Shown here one piece after another: positions 17,609-27,122 of a DNA stretch of 64,000 nucleotides (position 1 is its first letter; each line of letters opens with the position of its first letter). Source of the DNA: Xanthomonas sp. DAR 80977 (GTDB taxonomy: Bacteria > Pseudomonadota > Gammaproteobacteria > Xanthomonadales > Xanthomonadaceae). The notes below the pieces were generated by a model. That model worked only from the letters and a program-made list of their open reading frames with translations. It was not told the origin of the DNA and searched no databases. Both the position numbers and the translations under genes were made by a program. Location of the stretch: assembly GCF_041240605.1 (NCBI RefSeq), contig NZ_CP162487.1:875001-939000 (forward strand), given 5' to 3'.

Positions 17609-18697
17609 GTGCCTCCCTACGCCGGTCCTCCCGTCACTGCCCGCCCGGGCGAAGCCGCCAGCACGCCGCGCCTGCTGGCGTACCTGGCCCTGGCGGTGGT
17701 GCTGATCGTGCTCGACGCGCAGGCCGGCTGGCTGGCCCAGGTGCGCAGCCAGACCAACCTGCTGGTGCAGCCGCTGTGGGCGCTGGCCGGGTTGCCCGGC
17801 CGGCTCGGCTCGCAGGTGCAGGAGAACGCGGCCAGCCATGCGCAGCTGGTCAAGGACAACCGCGCGCTGCGCAACGAGCTGCTGATCGCCAAGGCGCGGC
17901 TGACCCGGCTGCAGACCGCGGCGCTGGACAACGCGCAGCTGCGCGAGCTGCTGGGCGTGGCCGAGCGCCGCGGCCTGGACGTGCAGCTGGCGCCGATCCT
18001 GGACATCGACCTGGACCCGACCCGGCAGCGCCTGGTGCTCGACGCCGGCGGCCGCGACGGGGTGCACGTCGGCCAGGCGGTGATCGACGCCGGCGGCCTG
18101 ATGGGCCAGGTGATCGAGGTGACCCCGCTGCATTCCACCGTGCTGCTGCTGACCGACCCGGACCACGCGGTGCCGGTGACCGTGGCGCGCAACGGCGTGC
18201 GCCTGATCGTCTACGGCCGCGGCGACACCCTGGAACTGCGCGACGTGCCGCTCAGCGCCGGGGTCGAGGTGGGCGACGAGATCGTCACCTCCGGCCTGGG
18301 CGGGCGCTTCCCGGCCGGCTTCCCGGTCGGCACGGTGGCCACGCTGCGCCCGGACGACACCCACGCCTTCCTGGTCGGCGCACTGAAGCCGGCGGCGAAG
18401 CTGGACCGGGGGCGGGATGTGCTGCTGCTGCGACCTTCGGTCGCCGCAGCGGGATTGGGGATTCGGGAGTCGGGATTGGTGAAAAGCGGCGCCAATGGCG
18501 TCGGTGATGGTCATGGAATGCCAGCGGCGACCACGCAGCCTGTGTCCTCCCCTCAGCAGGCGACGCCTTCGCGGGCCACCAGCGACCAGCAGCGTCCACG
18601 GCCTGCGGCCACGTCCGCAGCCCCCAGGCAGCCAGTGCCTTCCCCAATCCCCAATCCCCAATCCCCAATCCCGGCTCCGAAGGAGCCCACCCAATGA
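17609..18697 (+). CDS. mreC: Cell shape protein MreC with repeat-derived C-terminal tail
   Basis: A 362-residue bitopic protein: N-terminal membrane helix (about residues 22-42), coiled coil (about 70-105) and the periplasmic double beta-barrel (about 110-265, with GLMGQVIEV, VTSGLGGRFPAGFPVG). It links MreB to PBP2 and RodA. After about residue 278 the frame runs through an inverted heptad element, which is translated as Gly/Pro/Ser-rich low complexity (PSPIPNPQSPIPAP). GTG start. The stop overlaps mreD (ATGA). Confidence 0.93.
   Translation: MPPYAGPPVTARPGEAASTPRLLAYLALAVVLIVLDAQAGWLAQVRSQTNLLVQPLWALAGLPGRLGSQVQENAASHAQLVKDNRALRNELLIAKARLTRLQTAALDNAQLRELLGVAERRGLDVQLAPILDIDLDPTRQRLVLDAGGRDGVHVGQAVIDAGGLMGQVIEVTPLHSTVLLLTDPDHAVPVTVARNGVRLIVYGRGDTLELRDVPLSAGVEVGDEIVTSGLGGRFPAGFPVGTVATLRPDDTHAFLVGALKPAAKLDRGRDVLLLRPSVAAAGLGIRESGLVKSGANGVGDGHGMPAATTQPVSSPQQATPSRATSDQQRPRPAATSAAPRQPVPSPIPNPQSPIPAPKEPTQ
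18450..18675. repeat. Inverted heptad-repeat element inside mreC
   Basis: GGGATTGGGGATTCGGGAGT heptads (18450-18479) and an inverted CCCCAATCCCCAATCCCGGC end (to 18675) enclose about 160 bases. The whole element lies within the mreC reading frame without a stop codon, forming its disordered C-terminus. Confidence 0.8.
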
Positions 18698-19179
18698 GCC
18701 GCCCCCGCAGCAAAGGCTGGGTGCTCCCGGTCAGCGTGATCCTGGCGCTGTTGCTGGGCCTGCTGCCGTTGCCGCTGGTGCTGCAGCCGCTGCGCCCGTA
18801 CTGGCTGGCGCTGGTGGTGGCGTACTGGGTGATCGAGACCCCGGACAAGGTCGGGCTGGGCTTCGCCTTCGCCATCGGCGTGGTCGCCGACCTGCTGTAC
18901 GGCGGGGTGCTCGGCGAACAGGCGCTGCGGCTGGTGATCCTGAGCTTCATCCTGCAACGCTTCCGCGCGCGCATCCGCTTCTTCCCGATGTCGCAGCAGG
19001 CGCTGGCGATCGGCGGGCTGCTGCTCAACGACCGCATCGTCGCCGCGGCCGTGCACCTGGCGGTGGGCGAGCCGACCCTGCCGTGGAACTACTGGTGGGC
19101 GCCGCTGCTGGGCATGGCGCTGTGGCCGCCGCTGTTCGTGCTGCTGGACGCGCTGCGGCTGGGCCGGCGGAGCAAGTAG
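18694..19179 (+). CDS. mreD: Rod shape-determining protein MreD
   Basis: A 161-residue integral membrane protein with about five hydrophobic helices, the usual MreD size and position between mreC and mrdA. It contains the family-typical GLGFAFAIGVVADLLYGGVLGEQAL region. Its start overlaps the mreC stop and one base separates its stop from the mrdA GTG, so the genes are translationally linked. Confidence 0.93.
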   Translation: MSRPRSKGWVLPVSVILALLLGLLPLPLVLQPLRPYWLALVVAYWVIETPDKVGLGFAFAIGVVADLLYGGVLGEQALRLVILSFILQRFRARIRFFPMSQQALAIGGLLLNDRIVAAAVHLAVGEPTLPWNYWWAPLLGMALWPPLFVLLDALRLGRRSK

Positions 19180-19180
19180 C

Positions 19181-21241
19181 GTGGCCTTCACCGCCCGCCG
19201 CACGCAGAAGAACCCGCACGCCGAGGCCGAGCAGTTCCGGCGCCGCGCGGCGCTGGGCTTCTTCGGCGTGCTGGTGGCGCTGATCGGCCTGGGCGCCTGG
19301 TACTTCAAGCTGCAGGTGCTGGACCACGACGTCTACGCCACGCGCTCGGACGCCAACCGCATCAAGCCGCGGCCGGTGGTGCCGGGGCGCGGCATGATCT
19401 ACGACCGCAACGGCCGCCTGCTGGCCGAGAACGTGCCCGCGTTCCGGCTCGACGTGACCCCGGACAAGGTCGCCGACATGGACGCGCTGCTGGCCGAGCT
19501 GGGCAAGGTCATCGCGCTGTCGGCCGAGGACATCGAACGCTTCCAGGCCGCGCGCAAGGCCAGCCGCAGCTTCCGCCCGGTGACCCTGAAGCTGCGGGTC
19601 AGCGAGGAGGAGCGCGCGCGCTTCGCGGTGGACCGCTGGCGCTTCCCGGGCGTGGAGCTGGAGCCGTACCTGACCCGCCACTATCCCTACGGCGACCTGT
19701 TCGCGCACATCATCGGCTACGTCGGCCGCATCGACGAGAAGGACCTGGAGATGCTCGGCGAGGGCAACGCCGCGCTGACCCACATCGGCAAGTCCGGGCT
19801 GGAGCGCTATTACGAAGAGGAATTGCGCGGCAAGGTCGGCTACGAGCAGGTCGAGACCAACGTGCAGGGCCGCGCGATCCGCACCGTCGGCCGGGTCCCG
19901 GCGCAGTCCGGCGCCGACCTGCGCCTGTCCATCGACGCCGACCTGCAGCGCGCGATGGTCGCCGCGTTCGGCGACTACCAGGGCGCGGCGATCGCAATCG
20001 ATCCGCGCACCGGCGAGATCCTGGCGATGGTCAGCCTGCCGTCCTACGACCCCAACCTGTTCGTCAACGGCATCTCCCATGCCGACTTCCAGGCGCTCAA
20101 CAGCGATCCGTCGCGGCCGCAGTTCAACCGCCTGGTGCTGGGCGGGGTGGCGCCCGGCTCGACCATCAAGCCGTTCATGGGCCTGGCCGGGCTGGACAGC
20201 GGCACGCGCCGGCCGGAGGACAAGATCCTGTCCACCGGCATGTTCTACCTGCCCGGGGTCAGCCGCGGCTGGGGCGACTCGCACCGCGGCGGGCACGGCT
20301 GGACCGACCTGCGCAAGTCGATCGCGCAGTCGGTCAACACGTACTACTACAAGCTGGCCGTCGACATGGGCATCGGCAAGGTCGACCAGTACATGAACCG
20401 CTACGGCTTCGGCGCGCCCACCGGCATCGACCTGATGGGCGAGATCGGCGGCATCGTGCCGTCGCCGGCCTACAAGGCGAAAAGCCGCAAGGAAGCGTGG
20501 TATCCCGGCGACACGGTCAACATCGCCATCGGCCAGGGCGACTGGAAGGTGACGCCGCTGCAGCTGGTGCGCGCGGTGGCCGGCATCGCCGATGGCCAGC
20601 TGCGCACGCCGCACCTGGTGATGGCCCAGCGCGCCGCGTTCGACCAGCCGTGGGCGCCGGTCGCGCTCGGCCCGGGCAAGCCGATCAGCGACAATCCCGG
20701 CAACCTGATGGCGGTGCGCGAGGGCATGATGGACACCATGCGTCCGGGCGGCAGCGGGCATGCGATCGCCGTCGGTGCGCCGTACGAGATGGGCGGCAAG
20801 ACCGGCACCGCGCAGGTGGTCAGCCGCAAGGGCCTGGCCGCGGTGGACCCGCGCAGCCTGCCGATGCACCTGCGCCACCGCTCGCTGTTCGAAGGCTTCG
20901 CCCCGGCCGCGCAGCCGACCATCGCGCTGGCGGTGGCGGTGGAGGGCGGCGGCTACGGCGCCAGCACCGCCGCGCCGATCGCGCGCAAGATCTTCGATGC
21001 CTGGCTGCTCGGGCGCCTGCCCGCCGGCATCGAGCCGCTGGACAGCCTGCGCGGCGCCACCGCGTTCGGCAGCCAGCTGTACTACGCCGAGGACCCGGGC
21101 TCGCGCGGCGCCGCCGACGCGGTGGCGCTGGCCGCCGGCGAGCGCCCGGTGCTGATCGGCCCGGTCGAAGTGGAGGCCGCCGCGGTGCCGCTGCCGGCGG
21201 CGCCGCCACCGATTCCCGACGAGATCCCGGACGAGCGATGA
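19181..21241 (+). CDS. mrdA: Penicillin-binding protein 2 (elongation transpeptidase)
   Basis: A 686-residue class B PBP: N-terminal membrane anchor (about residues 26-47), pedestal domain (RGMIYDRNGRLLAENVPAF) and transpeptidase domain with nucleophile Ser327 in STIK, the SVNTYYY (SxN) motif and KTGTAQV. It cross-links peptidoglycan during elongation with RodA. GTG start directly after mreD; the stop overlaps rodA (ATGA). It is slightly longer than E. coli PBP2 owing to a Pro/Ala-rich tail. Confidence 0.96.
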   Translation: MAFTARRTQKNPHAEAEQFRRRAALGFFGVLVALIGLGAWYFKLQVLDHDVYATRSDANRIKPRPVVPGRGMIYDRNGRLLAENVPAFRLDVTPDKVADMDALLAELGKVIALSAEDIERFQAARKASRSFRPVTLKLRVSEEERARFAVDRWRFPGVELEPYLTRHYPYGDLFAHIIGYVGRIDEKDLEMLGEGNAALTHIGKSGLERYYEEELRGKVGYEQVETNVQGRAIRTVGRVPAQSGADLRLSIDADLQRAMVAAFGDYQGAAIAIDPRTGEILAMVSLPSYDPNLFVNGISHADFQALNSDPSRPQFNRLVLGGVAPGSTIKPFMGLAGLDSGTRRPEDKILSTGMFYLPGVSRGWGDSHRGGHGWTDLRKSIAQSVNTYYYKLAVDMGIGKVDQYMNRYGFGAPTGIDLMGEIGGIVPSPAYKAKSRKEAWYPGDTVNIAIGQGDWKVTPLQLVRAVAGIADGQLRTPHLVMAQRAAFDQPWAPVALGPGKPISDNPGNLMAVREGMMDTMRPGGSGHAIAVGAPYEMGGKTGTAQVVSRKGLAAVDPRSLPMHLRHRSLFEGFAPAAQPTIALAVAVEGGGYGASTAAPIARKIFDAWLLGRLPAGIEPLDSLRGATAFGSQLYYAEDPGSRGAADAVALAAGERPVLIGPVEVEAAAVPLPAAPPPIPDEIPDER

Positions 21242-22356
21242 AGGATTTCCTGCGCTGGCTGGCCGATCTCGGCGGCCGCTTCGCCCGCACCCTGGACTGG
21301 CCGATGTGCCTGGCCCTGGGCGCGCTGATGGTGATCGGCCTGGCGGTGCTCAAGAGCGCCGGCGGCCAGGCCGGCGGCAACCACCTGATGCTGGCGCAGG
21401 CGATCCGCTTCGCGATCGGCGCGGCGGCGATGTGGGGCCTGTCGCGGGTCTCGGCGCTGCGCCTGCGCGCCTGGACGCCGCTGATCTATGCGCTGTCGAT
21501 GCTGCCGCTGCTGGCGGTGTTCGCGCTGGGCACCGGCAAGTACGGCCGGCAGTGGCTGGACCTGAAGGTGTTCTACCTGCAGCCGGCCGAGCTGCTGAAG
21601 ATCAGCATGCCGATGATGGTGGCCTGGTACCTGCACCGCGTGCCACTGCCGCCGCGCGTGCCCACGGTGCTGGTCAGCGCGGTCATCATCGGCATTCCCA
21701 CCGCGCTGATCATGCTGCAGCCGGACTTCGGCACCGGCGTGCTGATCGCCGCCAGCGGCGGTTTCGTGCTGCTGCTGGCCGGGTTGCCGTGGTGGTGGGT
21801 GGGCATCGCGGTGGGCGGCGTCGCCGCGGCCGCGCCGGTGGCCTGGCTGTGGCTGCTGCGGCCTTACCAGAAGGACCGGATCATGATGTTCCTCAATCCG
21901 GAGAACGACGCGCTGGGCGCGGGCTGGAACATCATCCAGTCCAAGATCGCGATCGGCTCCGGCGGCCTGCACGGCAAGGGCTGGGGCCTGGGCTCGCAGT
22001 CGCACCTGAACTTCATTCCCGAACAGACCACCGACTTCGCGTTCTCGGTGCTCAGCGAGGAATTCGGCTGGATCGGCGTGGCCACGGTGCTGACCCTGTA
22101 CCTGGTGGTGATCGGGCGCTGCCTGTGGATCGCCGCGCAGGCGCGCGACACCTTCTCGCGCCTGCTCGCCGGCGCCACCGGCCTGGCGTTCTTCGTCTAC
22201 GTGCTGGTCAACGGCGGCATGATCTCCGGGCTGCTGCCGGTGGTCGGGGTGCCGATGCCGCTGATGAGCTATGGCGGCACCTCCGCGGTGTCGCTGCTGG
22301 CGGGGCTGGGCCTGGTCATGGCGGTCAAGGCGCACCGCCCGGTGCACGGCTACTGA
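21238..22356 (+). CDS. rodA: Peptidoglycan glycosyltransferase RodA
   Basis: A 372-residue SEDS-family membrane protein with about ten helices. Family signatures are present: LQPAELLKI, LQPDFGTG (catalytic Asp region), WGLGSQSHLNFIPEQTTDFAFSV (the extracellular loop, residues about 255-277) and the terminal MPLMSYGGTS. It polymerises glycan strands with PBP2. Last gene of the mre operon; no clear terminator follows. Confidence 0.96.
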   Translation: MKDFLRWLADLGGRFARTLDWPMCLALGALMVIGLAVLKSAGGQAGGNHLMLAQAIRFAIGAAAMWGLSRVSALRLRAWTPLIYALSMLPLLAVFALGTGKYGRQWLDLKVFYLQPAELLKISMPMMVAWYLHRVPLPPRVPTVLVSAVIIGIPTALIMLQPDFGTGVLIAASGGFVLLLAGLPWWWVGIAVGGVAAAAPVAWLWLLRPYQKDRIMMFLNPENDALGAGWNIIQSKIAIGSGGLHGKGWGLGSQSHLNFIPEQTTDFAFSVLSEEFGWIGVATVLTLYLVVIGRCLWIAAQARDTFSRLLAGATGLAFFVYVLVNGGMISGLLPVVGVPMPLMSYGGTSAVSLLAGLGLVMAVKAHRPVHGY

Positions 22357-22692
22357 GCCGCGGCGGCGGCCGGCGCGCGCAGGCTTAACCGCAAGTATGC
22401 GGTGATGTGGCAAACGATTGCGGCGTGTGTCGGCGCTGCGCACAATTCGCGTCGATGCCACGTCGCGGCGCCGCTGGTGCCGGCCCGCTGCGAGCGCAGG
22501 ATCTGTTCCGGGTGAGCCATGCGCGGCGTCGATGCCGCCCAGCCGGCCCGCGTCCATCGAGGGGAGCCAACGCAGCGCATCGTCGATCCGGGCCCGGCCC
22601 GTTTCGCTCCCCCGCGTCCGTCTGCGTCATTCCCTCTCTCGTCTCCCCTGTGGTTCCTGTCCGCTCGGCCCTGCCGACATGGATGTGCGTTG
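22357..22692. other. Intergenic region without a recognisable feature
   Basis: About 336 bases between rodA and the VirJ-like gene. Open frames crossing it lack coding bias. I find no convincing -35/-10 pair, terminator or repeat. A promoter for the VirJ-GH28 pair must lie here or further upstream. Confidence 0.5.
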
Positions 22693-24045
22693 ATGAAATT
22701 CCTGCGATACCTGTTGCTGCTGAGCGTGGTGCTGGGCCTGGGCGGCTACGCGCTGATCCGTTACTACTTTCCCAAGGGCGCCATGCACAGCCACGGCTAC
22801 GGACGGGTCGCGCTGACCCAGCCGGCCGGGCCGCCGCAGGGCATGGTGATCCTGTTCGCCAGCGGCAACCGCGCGCAGCGCCAGGCGGCGGCAGCGCGCA
22901 TCGCCGCGACCGGCGCGGTGGTGGCGACGGTCGATGGCGACCGCTACCTGGCGCGCCTGCAGCGCGCCGGCAGCGGATGCGGCCATGCCTGGCACGATGC
23001 CGAGCAACTGAGCCGGCACCTGCAGCGCGACCTGCGCGGCGACCGCTACTTCCTGCCGATGCTGGCCGGGACCGGCGCCAGCGCGACCCTGGCCGAGCGC
23101 ATCGTCGGCGCCGCGCCGGCGGCCACCCTGGGCGGCGCGATCGGCGTCGCGCCGGCGCCGACCGGGGTCTGCGCCGGCACCGCACACCCCAACGCCGCGC
23201 AGGGCTTCGTCGATGTCGCCGCGGCACCGGCGGCACCGGGGGCCTCTGCGGCAGCGGCGGCGGAGGCGGCGCTGGCCGCACGCGTGGCCGCGCACCTGCA
23301 CGTGCCGGGCAGCGGCGGTGCGCTCGACGACCTGCCGTTGACCGAACTGCCGGTGCGCGTGCCGGGCGCGCCGCTGGCGATCGTGCTGTCCGGCGACGGC
23401 GGCTGGCGCGATATCGACAAGGGCATGGCCGAGGCCTTGCAGCGGCGCGGCATCGCGGTGGTCGGCTGGGACAGCCTGCGCTACTTCTGGCGCAGCAAGC
23501 CGCCGGCGCAGGCCAGCGCCGACCTGGCGCGGGTCATCGACCACTACCAGCAGCGCTGGCACCCGCAACGCGTGCTGCTGGTGGGCTATTCCTTCGGCGC
23601 CACCGCGATGCCGTTCATGTACAACCGCCTGCCGCCGGCGCAGCGCGCGCAGGTCGGCCTGCTGGCCTTGTTCGGCGTGGACCACAAGGCCGATTTCCAG
23701 ATCCGCGTGCGCAACTGGCTGGACCTGGGCGATGCCGACGACGCCAGGCCGGTGCTGCCGGAGATCGCGCGCATCGCGCCGTCGCAGCTGCTGTGCGTGT
23801 ACGGCGACAAGGAGAAGGACACGGTGTGCCCGGAGCTGCGCGACAGCGGCGCGCAGATCGTCGCGCTGCATGGCGGCCACCATTTCGACCAGCATCCGGC
23901 CGGCTTGGCGACGATCGTAGACGATCGCTGGCGGCGACTCGCGGAAGACGCCGGTCGTCCTGTTGCTGCAATCGATTTCAGGCACTCTCGCGCAGCCGCG
24001 GTACAGCCCGTGCCGCTGCGTACCCCACCTGGAGCCCTGCAATGA
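22693..24045 (+). CDS. VirJ/AcvB-family alpha/beta hydrolase
   Basis: A 450-residue periplasmic protein with an N-terminal hydrophobic signal or anchor (residues 4-22). An N-terminal domain is followed by the VirJ domain from about residue 215 (IVLSGDGGWRDIDKGMAEAL, VVGWDSLRYFW) with the nucleophile elbow GYSFGA. In Agrobacterium AcvB/VirJ are needed for virulence, and AcvB hydrolyses lysyl-phosphatidylglycerol. No lpiA-type lysyltransferase is adjacent here; instead the stop overlaps a GH28 gene. A lipid-head-group or esterase role is likely. Confidence 0.85.
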   Translation: MKFLRYLLLLSVVLGLGGYALIRYYFPKGAMHSHGYGRVALTQPAGPPQGMVILFASGNRAQRQAAAARIAATGAVVATVDGDRYLARLQRAGSGCGHAWHDAEQLSRHLQRDLRGDRYFLPMLAGTGASATLAERIVGAAPAATLGGAIGVAPAPTGVCAGTAHPNAAQGFVDVAAAPAAPGASAAAAAEAALAARVAAHLHVPGSGGALDDLPLTELPVRVPGAPLAIVLSGDGGWRDIDKGMAEALQRRGIAVVGWDSLRYFWRSKPPAQASADLARVIDHYQQRWHPQRVLLVGYSFGATAMPFMYNRLPPAQRAQVGLLALFGVDHKADFQIRVRNWLDLGDADDARPVLPEIARIAPSQLLCVYGDKEKDTVCPELRDSGAQIVALHGGHHFDQHPAGLATIVDDRWRRLAEDAGRPVAAIDFRHSRAAAVQPVPLRTPPGALQ

Positions 24046-25460
24046 CGTCCCGTACAACTTTCCCGGTCCTCGGCTGCCTGCTGGCGCTGGCGACGCTCGA
24101 CGCATCCGCCGCCACCGGCGATACGCGCATGGTCGCCGAGCCGACCGTCCCCAGCGTCTGCGGGCAGCCGCTCGTCGCCGCGCTGCAGACGGGCGATCGC
24201 ACCTTCAGCGCCGCACAGGAACAGAGCCCGCCGGATACCGCGCGCATCCAGGCCGCGTTGGACACCTGCGCGGCCGCCGGCGGCCGCACGGCGGTGCTGT
24301 TGCGTGCCGGCGCCGGCAACGCCTTCCTCAGCGGGCCGCTGACCATCGGCAGCAACGTGACCCTGGTGATCGACGCCGGCGTCACCCTGTTCGGCTCGCG
24401 CAAGCCGTCGGACTACCAGGTCGCCGGCGCCAACGCCTGCGGCAAGGCCGCCGGTTCCAGCGGCGGCTGCCGCGCGCTGATCAACCTCAAGGGCAAGTCG
24501 CTGGGGGTGATGGGCCTGCGCAACAGCGCCGGCCGCCAGGGCACCATCGATGGCCGCGGCGACCTGCCGATGCTCGGCGGCAGCGACAGCTGGTGGCAGT
24601 TCGGCGAGAAGGCCAAGGCGAGCAACCTGACCCAGAACAGCCCCGACCTGATCAAGGTGCAGAATTCCAGCGACGTGAGCTTCTACCACGTCAATCTGAT
24701 CAACGCGCCGTACTTCCACCTGTTCGCGCACATCGCCGACGGTCTCACCATCTGGGGCGTGCGGGTCAAGGCGCCGGCCAGCAGCCCGAACACCGACGGC
24801 CTGGACCTGGACAGCGTCAGCAACGCCACCCTGTACGACAACGACGTGATGGGCGGCGACGACGGCGTGGCGATCAAGACCATCGCCTCCAGGTCGGCCA
24901 ACATCAGCGTGCGCAATTCGCGCTTCTACGGCACCCACGGCCTCTCCATCGGCAGCGAGGTGATGTACGGCGTGGACAATGTCCTGGTCGACGGCAACAG
25001 CGTGGTCGGCAGCGATGCCAACGGCACGCCCAGCACCGACAACAACGGCCTGCGGATCAAGACCGGCCTGGCCAAGGGCGGCGCGGTCAACGACGTGACC
25101 TACCGCAACACCTGCCTGTTCGGCGTGGCCAATGCATTGGTGATCAACCCGCTGTACAGCGGCGGCAGCAGCGGCACCGTGCCGACCTTCACCAAGATCG
25201 TGGTCAACGGCCTGAAGGCGCAGGGCTCGCCGAAGGGCAAGGGCAATGCGGTGCAGGGCTACAACGCGTCGGCGCCGCTGGACCTGGTGCTGGCCAACGT
25301 GTCCGCGGACGTCACCGCATTGAAGGCCAGCAACGCGCGCATCGGCGTGGACCGCTCCAACCTGCAACTGACCGCCGACAGCACGGCCAGCACCTATGCG
25401 ACCTCGGTGTCCGGCGCGGTGCCGGCGTGCAGCGCCAAGCCGGTGTTTCCCGCGCTGTAG
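24042..25460 (+). CDS. Secreted GH28 polygalacturonase-like glycosidase
   Basis: A 472-residue protein with a Sec signal (cleavage near ASA-AT) and a right-handed beta-helix of the GH28 type. Catalytic signatures: NTDG (SPNTDGLDLDS), DD (GGDDGVAIKT), THG in place of the usual GHG (His kept) and RIK. It probably cuts pectin in plant cell walls. Its ATG overlaps the stop of the VirJ-like gene, an unusual pairing. A C-terminal Cys may pair with an earlier one. Confidence 0.88.
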   Translation: MTSRTTFPVLGCLLALATLDASAATGDTRMVAEPTVPSVCGQPLVAALQTGDRTFSAAQEQSPPDTARIQAALDTCAAAGGRTAVLLRAGAGNAFLSGPLTIGSNVTLVIDAGVTLFGSRKPSDYQVAGANACGKAAGSSGGCRALINLKGKSLGVMGLRNSAGRQGTIDGRGDLPMLGGSDSWWQFGEKAKASNLTQNSPDLIKVQNSSDVSFYHVNLINAPYFHLFAHIADGLTIWGVRVKAPASSPNTDGLDLDSVSNATLYDNDVMGGDDGVAIKTIASRSANISVRNSRFYGTHGLSIGSEVMYGVDNVLVDGNSVVGSDANGTPSTDNNGLRIKTGLAKGGAVNDVTYRNTCLFGVANALVINPLYSGGSSGTVPTFTKIVVNGLKAQGSPKGKGNAVQGYNASAPLDLVLANVSADVTALKASNARIGVDRSNLQLTADSTASTYATSVSGAVPACSAKPVFPAL

Positions 25461-25636
25461 GGTCCGTTGCCGCGACGCCGGCGCCGCCCCGGCCCCGGCC
25501 CCGGCCGGCCTGGTCGCCGCCGGCGTCGTCCAGCGCCTGTACCGCAGGCCAATGCGGCGGCCGCAATTGATCGCAATCAATGTTCGCGCCTGGCCGCGAG
25601 CGCACCGTGCCTGCAGTTCCCCACAGGCACCGATCC

Positions 25637-26779
25637 ATGGCGTTCACCGTAGCGGTAGTGAAGGAAGAGCAGGCCGGCGAGCGCCGCGTGGCGATGGTGC
25701 CCGCGGTGCTGCCGAAGCTGGCGAAACTGGGCGCGCAGCTGCGCCTGCAGTCCGGTGCCGGCATGGCCTCGCGCCTGGCCGACGCGGCCTATGCCGGCGC
25801 CACCGTGCTCGACGACGCGCAGGAGGTCGTCGCCGGCGCCGACCTGGTGCTGGCGGTGCAGGCGCCCTCGCTGCGGACGCTGGCGGCGATGCGGCCGGGC
25901 AGCATGCTGGTGGCGATGCTGTATCCGGCCAAGGTGCCGGGCTTGCTGGACGTGTTGTGCGAACGCCGCATCACCGCGTTCGCGATGGAGACCGTGCCGC
26001 GGATCAGCCGCGCGCAGGCGCTGGACGTGCTGTCCAGCCAGGCCGCGCTGGCCGGCTACTACGCGCCGCTGCTGGGCGCGGTGCACCTGCCGCGGATCCT
26101 GCCGATGATGACCACCGCGGTCGGCTCGCTGCGCGCCGCGCGCGTGCTGGTGATGGGCCTGGGCGTGGCCGGCCTGCAGGCGCTGGCCACCGCGCACCGG
26201 CTCGGCGCGGTCACCGAAGGCTACGACGTGCGTCCGGAGACGCGCGAGCAGGCGCAATCGGTCGGCGCCAGATTCGTCGACACCGGCATCGACGCGCGCG
26301 GCGAGGGCGGCTATGCGCGCGAACTCACCGCCGACGAACGCGCCAAGGCCGCCGCGGTGCTGACCCAGCACATCCAGCAGGCCGACCTGATCGTCACCAC
26401 CGCCAACGTGCCCGGCCGCACCGCGCCGATCCTGATCGACCGCGCGCAGATCGCCGGCATGAAGCCCGGCGCGGTGATCGTGGACCTGGCCGCCGACAGC
26501 GGCGGCAACTGCGAGGGCGGCGTGCCCGGGCAGACCGTCGAGGTGGGGCCGGTGACCATCGTCGCGCCGTTCAACGTGCCCTCGGCGCTGGCCCAGCACG
26601 CCAGCGAGCTGTACGCGAAGAACCTGCTGAACCTGCTCGAGCTGCTGGTGCGCGACGGCGCGCTGGCGCCGGATTTCGACGACGAGGTCGTGGCCGGCAC
26701 CTTGCTGACCCGCGACGGCCGCGTCTGCCACCCCAGCGTGCAGGCCGTCGCGCCTGCACCCGCCGCCAAGGAGTCCTGA
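25637..26779 (+). CDS. pntAA: NAD(P) transhydrogenase alpha subunit part 1
   Basis: A 380-residue domain I of proton-translocating transhydrogenase, binding NAD(H). It contains the AlaDH/PNT N-terminal fold (VVKEEQAGERRVAMVP) and nucleotide fold VMGLGVAGLQALATA, plus IVTTANVPGR and PGAVIVDLA. I use ATG 25637 (MAFTVAVVKEEQ) because the preceding 19 codons look non-coding. Three bases separate it from pntAB. The split alpha subunit is typical of many proteobacteria. Confidence 0.94.
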   Translation: MAFTVAVVKEEQAGERRVAMVPAVLPKLAKLGAQLRLQSGAGMASRLADAAYAGATVLDDAQEVVAGADLVLAVQAPSLRTLAAMRPGSMLVAMLYPAKVPGLLDVLCERRITAFAMETVPRISRAQALDVLSSQAALAGYYAPLLGAVHLPRILPMMTTAVGSLRAARVLVMGLGVAGLQALATAHRLGAVTEGYDVRPETREQAQSVGARFVDTGIDARGEGGYARELTADERAKAAAVLTQHIQQADLIVTTANVPGRTAPILIDRAQIAGMKPGAVIVDLAADSGGNCEGGVPGQTVEVGPVTIVAPFNVPSALAQHASELYAKNLLNLLELLVRDGALAPDFDDEVVAGTLLTRDGRVCHPSVQAVAPAPAAKES

Positions 26780-26782
26780 GCG

Positions 26783-27118
26783 ATGAATCTCGACCTGTCG
26801 ATGAGCTGGATGATCGCGTTGTACGTGTTCATGCTCGCCGCGTTCACCGGCTACGAAGTGATCGGCAAGGTGCCGTCGATCCTGCACACGCCGCTGATGT
26901 CCGGTTCCAACTTCATCCACGGCATCGTCGTGGTCGGCGCGATGCACGCGCTGTTCAACGCCGACAGCGTCGCCGGCCAGGCGATCGGCTTCGTCGGCGT
27001 GCTGCTCGGCGCCGGCAACGCCGCCGGCGGCTACGTGGTCACCGACCGCATGCTGGCGATGTTCAAGCCCAGCGCCAAGCCCGCCTCCGCCTCCGCCTCC
27101 GCCACCCCGAAGGAATAG
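26783..27118 (+). CDS. pntAB: NAD(P) transhydrogenase alpha subunit part 2
   Basis: A 111-residue membrane piece of domain II with three or four helices and the typical TPLMSGSNFIHGIVVVGAM segment. It forms part of the proton channel together with PntB. A short Lys/Ala/Ser tail ends the protein. It sits 3 bases after pntAA and 4 bases before pntB. Confidence 0.94.
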   Translation: MNLDLSMSWMIALYVFMLAAFTGYEVIGKVPSILHTPLMSGSNFIHGIVVVGAMHALFNADSVAGQAIGFVGVLLGAGNAAGGYVVTDRMLAMFKPSAKPASASASATPKE

Positions 27119-27122
27119 CGCC

